Assembly: GCA_947629225.1 (NCBI GenBank)
Contig: CANRCY010000021.1
Span: 1-14,149, forward strand
Source of the DNA: an uncultured Clostridia bacterium
Lineage (GTDB): Bacteria; Bacillota; Clostridia; Christensenellales; Borkfalkiaceae
Length of the DNA stretch: 14,149 bases
Direction of reading: 5' to 3'
In this document: positions 5,411-12,027 of the stretch, piece after piece
How the letters are laid out: each line of letters starts with the position of its first letter
Numbering within the stretch: position 1 is the first letter of the stretch
The notes under the pieces: model-generated
The model's database searches: none
What the model saw: the letters and a program-made list of their open reading frames with translations, nothing else
Told to the model about the DNA's origin: nothing
Made by a program: the position numbers and the translations under genes

Positions 5411-8104
5411 CTATTTTGCTTTATATCCCCATACCACGGGACGGTCATCGGGATTCCAATTCTCATCCCACCTGCTCGGTTTTTCCGCCGCCTCACAATA
5501 GATCGTAAGCGACCTGCAACCACGAAATGCATCAATCCCAATGTAAGTCACGCTGTCGGAAATTACAATGGTAGTGAGCGAACTGCAACCCCAAAACGCA
5601 TCACTCCCAATATAAGTCACGCTATCGGGAATCTCAATGCTTGTAAGCGACCTGCAACCATAGAACGCATCACTCCCAATCGATGTCACACTGTCGGGAA
5701 TCACAATATTTGTGAGCGAGCTGCAACCATAGAACGCATTGCTCCCTATCAATGTCACGCTATCGGGGATCTCAATGCTTTTAAGAGAACTGCAATACCA
5801 AAACGTATCCTCTTGGATTGAGGTCAATTTGCTTTCATCGCCAAATGTTATGCTTTCTAGAGAATTGCAGGCATTAAAAGCTTGATATCCAATTGAGGTA
5901 ACGCCGCTCCCGATTGTAATGTTTCTCAAACCGCTACACATTGCGAAAGCCCCAGAGCCAATCGAGATAACGCTATCAGGGATTATAATTTCAGTCAGTA
6001 AAGAACAACCTACAAATGCACCAGCCCCGATGGTTGTCACGTCCTCAGGTAAATCGATTGCACCCTTAATTCCTTCTCCACAAAATACGACTTCTTTTTT
6101 ATTTTTATCATATACAATTCCGCCTTGAACGCCATAATTGGGATTATCAGACACGACCGTGATTTCATCAAGAAGTCCACAATTAAAGAAAGCCCCAAGT
6201 CCGATTGAAGTGACATTGCCTGGAATTGTAATCTGTTTAAGCGAAGAGCAATAAGCAAAAGCAAAGTGCCCAATGGAGATCACGCTATTTGAAATGTGTA
6301 GTGATTGCAACGTACTACACGCACTAAAGGCACAGCTTCCTATAGAGGTTACAGCTTCTCCAAGCGTAATTTGCAAAAACGAATTTTCCATGGGGGAGAA
6401 ATTATCATCACCTTCTTTTTCAAACATCATACATGCCGCGCTCGAAACCTCTCCCCCCCAAAAAGTTACATCTTGTAAAGATGTAGGAATATAAAAACTG
6501 TTCATGTTCGATTCAAACAAATTTGAAAGACGATCGAATTCTTCTTGATGCTCAGTCAGATAAACATACGATTCCTCCAACGTCATGTCCAACCCTGGTA
6601 AAATCAAATCAAGCAATCCATCAAGAACACCGTAAATTTGGTATATTTGTTTTCCTCCATCATATTCAGAATCCCCGAAAACAAAGCCAAACAAGCCTTC
6701 CACGCTTTCTTCGGCATTAGGATTTCCGCCCACAAATGGCAACACCAATCTTTGCAAGTTGCCACATCCAGAAAAAAGTCCTTCCGGAAGCAACGTGATG
6801 TTGGTGGAAAGAATCGCTTCAGACAACTCTTTGCAATTAGCAAATGCCGACTCTCCGATTGTTGTCACACTATCGGGAAGTTCAAGACGCGTGATTTCTG
6901 AGCCGAAAAAGGTAAATGCCGGAATCGCTGTAATTCCTTCATCCAAAACGATATTACCCGAAATCGGCTCATTCCCCAACGTTAAATCTTTTGCATAAAT
7001 AAGCGGATTGGAATATACCCCTTCGAAAGTAATCCCGCACCACGATGTGAGATTGTTAATATTCACGGTTTTCAAACTTTTGCAACCTAAAAAAGCATTC
7101 CCAATATAGATAACACTTTCCGGAATAGAAATTTTTTCGAGGGAAGAGAAATTCGTAAAAGCCCCGTCTTCGATTCGTTCAATCGAAGTCGTCATATTGA
7201 TGGACTTAATAGAATCGTTTTCCGTCATAACTGCCTTTCCGACCGCTGTAACGAGATAACGATTTTCCGTTTCATCTTCAACGAAATCGGGGAAAAGAAT
7301 TTCCTCTTTTGGCTTCTTTATGCTAACCGTTGCTGTTCCATTTTCATTGATATATACGGAAAAACCGTCATATTCAAAATCCTCTCGGATGCTCGTTGAA
7401 TTCGACTCTAATCCGTCTTTAAGTGCTAAAATCCCCAAATTTACTCCAACAAGAGCCGCCAAAAATAAAACAAAAATAAAAATTACAACCACAATGATAA
7501 TACCGGAATTAATATGCACGCTATTATCTATTTTAATTTTAACTACTTGTTTCGTGTTGTTTCCACTAACGGATTTCTCGTCAGGAGAGCCAGAAGCACC
7601 TTCGTCATTTTTCGAATGGGATCTACCTGAAAATTGAACGATAAGTGCCGTTGCAAAAGCCACAAAAGCTTCCGAACCGGATGCATACAAAATCAAATCA
7701 ACCACTTTGGTGATAGTCGGATTGATATCGGAGAAGTAGAAATGATAAATAATACAGCCAATCAAAATGAGTAGACCGATTCCTGTTGCAATCCACGATC
7801 CAATCACTTTCGGTTTGCGTTTTAATTCACGCCTGGTATTAAATATGCACTTGCGCCATTGATTAACAGTTCCATCAATGGAAATCGCCGTTTCGGACGT
7901 GATTCTGCTCCGAAAAAGATTCGCCAACTCATCGGCAAGAGGCAAATTCTCTTTTTCGACAGAAGAGTTTTTTATATATTCTAAATTTTTTCGTGCCAAC
8001 CCGAGCCGTTCAAGCGCTTCTTCATCCAACGTTCTTCCAAATCTCGATGAAGCCTCTTCTTGCAGGATTCGATTAATTTCATTAATAGCTTCTTGGATCC
8101 TCAT
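5411..8104 (-). CDS. Membrane-anchored BspA-type leucine-rich repeat protein
   Basis: I choose ATG at 8104 (897 residues) because AGGAG at 8111-8115 lies 6 bases before it; the longer reading from TTG at 8131 places that site inside the gene. Residues 1-95 are helical and charged. Membrane segments are at about 100-123 and 200-227, with a less hydrophobic candidate at about 132-157. Basic residues before the first segment (RRELKRKPK) put the N-terminus inside; if all three span, the C-terminal part is outside. Residues about 285-875 are LRR_5/BspA repeats (SIxIPDSVTxIGxxAFxGC), interrupted at about 457-536 by an insertion that includes a helical stretch. The protein ends in a Trp-rich cap (CEAAEKPSRWDENWN ... 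VVWGY) almost identical to that of the TIR-LRR protein. It likely acts as the membrane or surface sensor, or ligand-binding arm, of the system (inference). Confidence 0.87.
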   Translation of the reverse strand: MRIQEAINEINRILQEEASSRFGRTLDEEALERLGLARKNLEYIKNSSVEKENLPLADELANLFRSRITSETAISIDGTVNQWRKCIFNTRRELKRKPKVIGSWIATGIGLLILIGCIIYHFYFSDINPTITKVVDLILYASGSEAFVAFATALIVQFSGRSHSKNDEGASGSPDEKSVSGNNTKQVVKIKIDNSVHINSGIIIVVVIFIFVLFLAALVGVNLGILALKDGLESNSTSIREDFEYDGFSVYINENGTATVSIKKPKEEILFPDFVEDETENRYLVTAVGKAVMTENDSIKSINMTTSIERIEDGAFTNFSSLEKISIPESVIYIGNAFLGCKSLKTVNINNLTSWCGITFEGVYSNPLIYAKDLTLGNEPISGNIVLDEGITAIPAFTFFGSEITRLELPDSVTTIGESAFANCKELSEAILSTNITLLPEGLFSGCGNLQRLVLPFVGGNPNAEESVEGLFGFVFGDSEYDGGKQIYQIYGVLDGLLDLILPGLDMTLEESYVYLTEHQEEFDRLSNLFESNMNSFYIPTSLQDVTFWGGEVSSAACMMFEKEGDDNFSPMENSFLQITLGEAVTSIGSCAFSACSTLQSLHISNSVISIGHFAFAYCSSLKQITIPGNVTSIGLGAFFNCGLLDEITVVSDNPNYGVQGGIVYDKNKKEVVFCGEGIKGAIDLPEDVTTIGAGAFVGCSLLTEIIIPDSVISIGSGAFAMCSGLRNITIGSGVTSIGYQAFNACNSLESITFGDESKLTSIQEDTFWYCSSLKSIEIPDSVTLIGSNAFYGCSSLTNIVIPDSVTSIGSDAFYGCRSLTSIEIPDSVTYIGSDAFWGCSSLTTIVISDSVTYIGIDAFRGCRSLTIYCEAAEKPSRWDENWNPDDRPVVWGYKAK

Positions 8105-8110
8105 ACGTAT

Positions 8111-8115
8111 CTCCT
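8111..8115 (-). promoter_or_regulatory. Ribosome binding site deciding the LRR membrane protein start
   Basis: AGGAG on the minus strand, 6 bases ahead of ATG 8104-8102. It favours this start over the in-frame TTG at 8131, which has no such site at a suitable distance. Confidence 0.75.
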
Positions 8116-8139
8116 CTTCTTTACAGTTCAATATCGGTT

Positions 8140-9126
8140 TTACAGCTCAATATTGTTATGACTGATCCACTTGTTCAAGAGTTTTTCTATCGCGTCCATG
8201 GGGGTGGCGTTGGCAATGCCGTCTGCTACTCTTTCGTTCACTTTCACCGTCTTGGATTTATTGATTCCGATGCACTCTCCCTTTCGATTGAAGACTGGCG
8301 CTCCCGAATCTCCGGGATTGGAGGGAGCAGTGTATACAAGGTTGCCATCACTGTCTTTTGTAAATCTCACAACACCCGAAAACGGTGCAAGGCCCATACC
8401 AAAAGCGTTGCCTATCACAAGACAATCCGCCCCTTGTAAAAGCGACGAATAGTCGGCGACGCGCTTTACGCTCACGCATCTGCCGACCTCTTCTGTATTG
8501 AACTTACAAAGCGCCACATCCGCCTTTTTGTCGGAGAAAAGCACTTCTGTCTTGATTTTTTTCTCTTCTTCATGAAGCTTCATGTAAATCCGCGGGTAAT
8601 ACACTCCGCTTGCCCCGTCAAAGACAACATGGTCGTTCGTAAGCATATATCCCTTGGGGGAAATAATAAAACCAGTCCCGCTTGAAGACTGTCCGTTTCC
8701 GGTCGCCGAAATTTCCGCCACTGCGAGCTTGTTTTTCTCGAAGACTTCCGCGCACCACCCTTGGGTATCCCTCGTTTCCTCGATCAGTCCTGCGAAGTCA
8801 ATCTCTCCATCGTCTGCCTTTGCAGAAGGATTTTTCTCCCGCGGTGGTTCCGCTGTCTTTGGAACCGCTTTTTTCGGCATCAATCCGAAGCTCTCCAAAA
8901 CAAAATCGGTAATCCCTTTATCGTACAAATCGCACGAGACGGCAATCCAAAAATCCATAAACGCCGCCAACTTTGCCTTTGCGAGAATTGTCGGAGCGTT
9001 CTTGTAGCGTTCTAATGCATCGTTGAGCAGAAGCAGCACATACGAACGTGCTGCTTTGGGGTTGTTGGCGCGGACAAGCTCACGCGCATTCGTATAAACT
9101 GTCTTAATCTGGTCCTTTGTAAGCAT
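8140..9126 (-). CDS. Cytoplasmic trypsin/HtrA-fold serine protease with MIT-like N-terminal domain
   Basis: This 328-residue protein has a MIT-like helical domain (about 1-82), a charged Pro/Lys linker (83-120) and a Trypsin_2-type protease domain (about 123-320). The catalytic triad is complete: H166 in TNDHVV, D203 in KADVAL and S274 in NPGDSGAPVF. There is no signal peptide, membrane segment or PDZ domain, unlike typical HtrA/DegP, so it should act in the cytoplasm. The linker holds GEIDFAGLIEE (107-117), a near-copy of the C-terminal motif of the ESCRT-III-like protein. ATG at 9126 follows GGAG in the overlap with the end of the AAA ATPase gene (12-base gap), so translation is probably coupled. 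A cytoplasmic protease in a cluster with TIR and LRR proteins suggests cleavage of a partner on activation, but the substrate cannot be read from the sequence. Confidence 0.9.
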   Translation of the reverse strand: MLTKDQIKTVYTNARELVRANNPKAARSYVLLLLNDALERYKNAPTILAKAKLAAFMDFWIAVSCDLYDKGITDFVLESFGLMPKKAVPKTAEPPREKNPSAKADDGEIDFAGLIEETRDTQGWCAEVFEKNKLAVAEISATGNGQSSSGTGFIISPKGYMLTNDHVVFDGASGVYYPRIYMKLHEEEKKIKTEVLFSDKKADVALCKFNTEEVGRCVSVKRVADYSSLLQGADCLVIGNAFGMGLAPFSGVVRFTKDSDGNLVYTAPSNPGDSGAPVFNRKGECIGINKSKTVKVNERVADGIANATPMDAIEKLLNKWISHNNIEL

Positions 9127-9138
9127 GTGATCCGCTCC

Positions 9139-10332
9139 TCAGTTTTTGATCTGATGAAGAAGCTCCTCATAGGAAAGACCGCGATTATAAGCCTCGAAGC
9201 GCAACAACGTTTCTTGCGTCACGCCGTTTATGTATTTCCCGATCACCTCATCGCAGTCTCTCACCGTCACCCGCTCGCCGAGCGGTCGCCCTACACTCTT
9301 ATCAAGGATATTCACTACTTCTCTGCGGAGGGGTCTGTTTGCAATCTGTTTCATGACTGCCTTGATATCGGCACCAGAGAACCCTTTTAGTTTTCCTGCC
9401 AACCACTCAGCCGTAACATTGGCGTCATGTGGCAGCTTTTCGAGTTCGAGCGTCACGAACTTTTTGACCGCATTCTCGTCAGGAAGGGGCACATAGATCT
9501 GTGTCTCGAATCTTCCCCCGCGTTTCAAGGCGGAATCCAACTTCCACGGAAGATTGGTCGCCGCGACGATGATACGCAGTTGCCCCTCCCGCTTGGTCTT
9601 TAAGAATCCATCCATGCAGGTAAGGAGAGTCGTCAGAATGGACTTCGTATGACGGCTGTCCTCAGAATCTCTATCCGCACAAATGCTGTCGATCTCGTCG
9701 AAGAAGATGATACAGCGGTCAAGTTCGGCAGCTTGCGCAAAGATGTCACGAATATTCTTTTCCGCAACGCCAACCACGCTTGCAAGCACCTCGCTTGTTT
9801 GCACCACCGCAATCTTGCAATTCAACGCGCCCGCAAGACATTTGACAATGTGGGTCTTGCCCGTGCCGGGAGGTCCATACAACAAAATCTGTGTGCCGAG
9901 TTGCTCCCCGCGGAACTTCCTGTAGGTCTCTCGAAATTCGGGGCGCAAGGGCGCAACCACATCCACCATGAAGGCATCCTTCACCTCCTGCGCGCCGATG
10001 ATGTTCGTAAAGTTCAAATCGGGCGCATCGTCCGAGAACCACTGCTGCGGCGTGTAATAAGGATCGCTCCCCTCGCTCCCACCCGCGCCCGTTTGCACGG
10101 GCGCGAAAGGTTTTTGCGCGAGATTGGCAAGATGGGAGGCGACCGAAAGGCACTGCTTTCGATACGTTTCTTTCAAGTTTACGCCTACATTCGGTCTTGC
10201 GCATTCCTCGAGCCCAATTTTGAGTAGCTCAAACCCAATCTCGCAAATCGTCTCTCTGTCCTGCGCCTTCACCGCCTCGTTAAAAGAGGACACCCTGGAG
10301 TTGAACACTCCCAACATGCTTGCTTCCGCCAT
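9139..10332 (-). CDS. Vps4/katanin-type AAA ATPase with MIT-like N-terminus
   Basis: This 397-residue protein has the length and layout of Vps4: a MIT-like helical domain (about 9-74), a linker (75-105) and one AAA module. Walker A is GPPGTGKT (153-160), Walker B IIFFDEID (208-215), sensor 1 AATN (257-260), and the arginine-finger region LKRGGRF (269-275). Near the C-terminus GFSGADI (317-323) is followed by RPLRR, the pattern of the meiotic/Vps4 clade, and the tail (VTQETLLRFEAYNRG) resembles the end of katanin/Vps4 proteins. Vps4 remodels ESCRT-III polymers, and the gene starts 2 bases after the stop of an ESCRT-III-like gene, which supports that role. Oddly, the pore-loop aromatic of Vps4 (KWMGE) is replaced (SVVGV, V186). 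ATG at 10332 has only a weak AAGAAG ahead of it, so translation probably depends on coupling. Confidence 0.9.
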   Translation of the reverse strand: MAEASMLGVFNSRVSSFNEAVKAQDRETICEIGFELLKIGLEECARPNVGVNLKETYRKQCLSVASHLANLAQKPFAPVQTGAGGSEGSDPYYTPQQWFSDDAPDLNFTNIIGAQEVKDAFMVDVVAPLRPEFRETYRKFRGEQLGTQILLYGPPGTGKTHIVKCLAGALNCKIAVVQTSEVLASVVGVAEKNIRDIFAQAAELDRCIIFFDEIDSICADRDSEDSRHTKSILTTLLTCMDGFLKTKREGQLRIIVAATNLPWKLDSALKRGGRFETQIYVPLPDENAVKKFVTLELEKLPHDANVTAEWLAGKLKGFSGADIKAVMKQIANRPLRREVVNILDKSVGRPLGERVTVRDCDEVIGKYINGVTQETLLRFEAYNRGLSYEELLHQIKN

Positions 10333-10334
10333 AA

Positions 10335-10946
10335 TTACTTCTTCTTATTCAATTCTTCCATGATACCCTCGTAGTCAACCTCTCCCGTAGCGAAATTATC
10401 GTCGGGACGGGCAACTGCTTCGGGAGAAGTGATAGGCTTGATGCGTATCATCATGGCATCATATTCTGCCTTGAACCAGTCGCTGTTTTCCTCTTCGGAA
10501 ACACTCGTACCGTCAAGACGGCTCGCAATCGTCTCCGCGGGGCGAGGCTCGAAGATATCATTCAGTTTTGCGATCTCCGCTTCGGACTTGTCCATATCCT
10601 TGAAGATTGCTGTGATGCTCTTTCCGAGCTTAGTAAAATCGGGGGTTTCGGTAAGAAGCCCCTTGCAACCCGCAATCGCTTCGGGGATTTTCCCAAGCTG
10701 TGAAATCGCCTGCGCAGTAAACGCGCCGAGCTCGATATTTCTCTTCAAGGTGCCGAGTTGCTCCGCAAGCACATGAACTTTGTGCTTCTGTTTGATAAGC
10801 TGTTTCGCACGAGCGTCGTCGCCGCGAAGCGCAGCGTGATCGATGTGCTCATTATAACGCGCACCATACTTTTCAAGCGTGCGAACACCCTTGTCCAATG
10901 CGTCCATTGCCGCAATGATTTTTTCGTCGTTTGTCTTTTTAGCCAT
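10335..10946 (-). CDS. ESCRT-III/Snf7-like membrane-remodelling protein
   Basis: This 203-residue protein has the ESCRT-III layout: a basic, helical N-terminal half (long helices about 8-36 and 40-95 with ALRGDDARAKQLIKQKHK, like the KKGDKEAAKxxAK region of CHMP proteins), then shorter helices (104-133, FKDMDKSEAEIAKLND), an acidic linker (about 148-185), and a C-terminal helix. The end, DYEGIMEELNKKK (191-203), resembles the MIM1 motif that binds Vps4 MIT domains (hydrophobic residues four apart, then basic). No membrane segment is present. It is the gene directly before the Vps4-like ATPase, as expected for a polymer and its disassembly motor. ATG at 10946 has AAGGAG 8 bases before it. Sequence similarity alone is modest; the small size, charge pattern, motif and neighbour make the case. 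An alternative is an unrelated coiled-coil substrate of the ATPase. Confidence 0.72.
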   Translation of the reverse strand: MAKKTNDEKIIAAMDALDKGVRTLEKYGARYNEHIDHAALRGDDARAKQLIKQKHKVHVLAEQLGTLKRNIELGAFTAQAISQLGKIPEAIAGCKGLLTETPDFTKLGKSITAIFKDMDKSEAEIAKLNDIFEPRPAETIASRLDGTSVSEEENSDWFKAEYDAMMIRIKPITSPEAVARPDDNFATGEVDYEGIMEELNKKK

Positions 10947-10969
10947 GATATTTTCTCCTTATTGATTTT

Positions 10970-11572
10970 TTAGTTTATGTTGGGCTTGTGCTTTTCGCTA
11001 TTCCTGTTGTACTTCGCCACATCCATGGGATCAATTACATCGTTACTCTCGACGTATTCGGGAATTCCTCTTAAAGTACGGACATTTGCATCGTGCGCTT
11101 CAAGATCATTCATGAACTCCCCTCTCTCCAACATTTTACGAGCCACCTCAAGTGCCTCCTCATCCACGTCTTTAAGCATGATTTCCGTCATCTTGACGAG
11201 GTTATCAAGGTATTTCATATTCCCGGCAGCGACCATAAGTTGGTGCTCGTGAATGGCTTTCCAAACATCGGAATAGGAACCCACATCGATTTTCATATTC
11301 AAAACCTCGATACAAGCCGTCAACATATAGATGAGGTAATGCATTTTTTCAAGTTGCTTTTTTTGAAAAAAGATTCCCTCACGCGTCGCCGGATCTCTGT
11401 CTTTGACTTTTTGATAGCGGGAACGATACAGACGGTCAATATCTTCCAACAAGAAAAATTCGACGAATGCTTCCCTGTCAAAGATCGATACTTGTTCTCC
11501 AAGCCTACGTATCAATGCATTGGCTCTCTGCACGCGGTACCGATGTGATGTGATAAACTTTTGTTGTTGCAT
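10970..11572 (-). CDS. Helical protein, possible second ESCRT-III-like subunit
   Basis: This 200-residue protein is all-helical with no membrane segment, is basic near the N-terminus, and is the first gene of the six-gene unit. I do not recognise its family directly. Its core aligns with the next gene product: Q70-K71 with 17 residues to I88-E89 matches Q53-K54 to I71-E72. Then, with one residue gap, LVKMTEIMLKDVDEEALEVA (125-144) matches LGKSITAIFKDMDKSEAEIA (107-126), sharing L, K, KD, D, E and A at fixed spacing. The C-terminal region holds VIDPMDVAKYN (179-189), loosely like the partner's terminal motif. This suggests two diverged paralogous subunits, as in other ESCRT-III systems, but the identity is low. 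ATG at 11572 has AGGAGG at 11585-11590, with a rather long 12-base spacing. Confidence 0.6.
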   Translation of the reverse strand: MQQQKFITSHRYRVQRANALIRRLGEQVSIFDREAFVEFFLLEDIDRLYRSRYQKVKDRDPATREGIFFQKKQLEKMHYLIYMLTACIEVLNMKIDVGSYSDVWKAIHEHQLMVAAGNMKYLDNLVKMTEIMLKDVDEEALEVARKMLERGEFMNDLEAHDANVRTLRGIPEYVESNDVIDPMDVAKYNRNSEKHKPNIN

Positions 11573-11609
11573 TTTTTTCTTTTGCCTCCTAACAATTTAT
11601 AATTCTAAC

Positions 11610-11640
11610 ATTTTACATTACTTTTGTGGTTGCTTGTCAA
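11610..11640 (-). promoter_or_regulatory. Second, weaker candidate promoter of the six-gene unit
   Basis: A perfect TTGACA (11640-11635) is followed after 17 bases by TGTAAA, or after 19 bases by TAAAAT. It lies between the stronger promoter at 11698-11727 and the ATG at 11572, so the unit may have tandem promoters. Confidence 0.45.
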
Positions 11641-11675
11641 GCTACATGATTAAATGTCTCTATCTTACACACTCT

Positions 11676-11688
11676 AAATTAGTAATTT
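11676..11688. promoter_or_regulatory. Short palindrome just after the predicted start site
   Basis: AAATTAGTAATTT is a perfect 6+1+6 palindrome lying a few bases downstream of the start site expected from the 11698-11727 promoter, where a repressor could bind. In such AT-rich DNA it may be chance, and no regulator gene is visible in the window. Confidence 0.2.
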
Positions 11689-11697
11689 GTCATATTT

Positions 11698-11727
11698 ATT
11701 ATAACATCTACAAGCTTTTCCTGTCAA
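11698..11727 (-). promoter_or_regulatory. Consensus promoter of the six-gene ESCRT-like unit
   Basis: The minus strand has TTGACA (11727-11722), an 18-base spacer and TATAAT (11703-11698), with an extended -10 TG (TGTTATAAT). Start of transcription is expected near 11691, giving a leader of about 119 bases before the first ATG. Confidence 0.85.
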
Positions 11728-11978
11728 TATCTGTCGAATAATTAGTTGCGTTTTTTTACAATTACCACATGGAAATTTTGAACGACATCCTGGCGTAAAG
11801 CTTGGGTTGCAGGCACAAACAGATAATTGCACTGTAAAAACACTGCCTGTTTCTATGATTTTTCTGTACCGAGATTGACGGTGTTTTTTGAAAGCTACCA
11901 TACCTGCGACAAACATTGTAAAACACTCATTAAGACTCCATCTTGAAATTGCTGTTGGCGGAGGTGTTTAAGGGAAGG
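11728..11978. other. Gene-poor intergenic stretch, boundary of the island
   Basis: Between the promoter of the six-gene unit and the lipoprotein terminator I see no supported gene, tRNA or integrase. A minus-strand reading frame (11916-11674, 80 codons) contains a Cys cluster (CRSKFPCGNC), but it has no ribosome binding site and runs through the promoter. It could be a gene remnant. Composition shifts here from the AT-rich leader to the GC-richer flank. Confidence 0.4.
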
Positions 11979-12006
11979 AAAAAGGCGGAGCGGGATGCTT
12001 CGCCTT
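11979..12006 (-). terminator. Intrinsic terminator of the lipoprotein gene
   Basis: On the minus strand AAGGCGAAGC pairs with GCTCCGCCTT (one mismatch in ten) around a 5-base loop, followed directly by a T-run and CC. It lies 21 bases after the lipoprotein stop codon and separates that gene from the island. Confidence 0.88.
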
Positions 12007-12027
12007 TTGGGATGTTAAAATATGCGG

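Noticed and set aside
5009..5821. Plus-strand open frame (270 codons) crossing the RuvB-like and LRR genes
   Set aside because: It spans two well-supported minus-strand genes and the gap between them, and its repeats merely mirror the LRR-coding repeats.
8105..8131. Nine-codon N-terminal extension of the membrane LRR protein from TTG 8131
   Set aside because: The only good ribosome binding site (8111-8115) lies inside this extension and is correctly spaced for ATG 8104.
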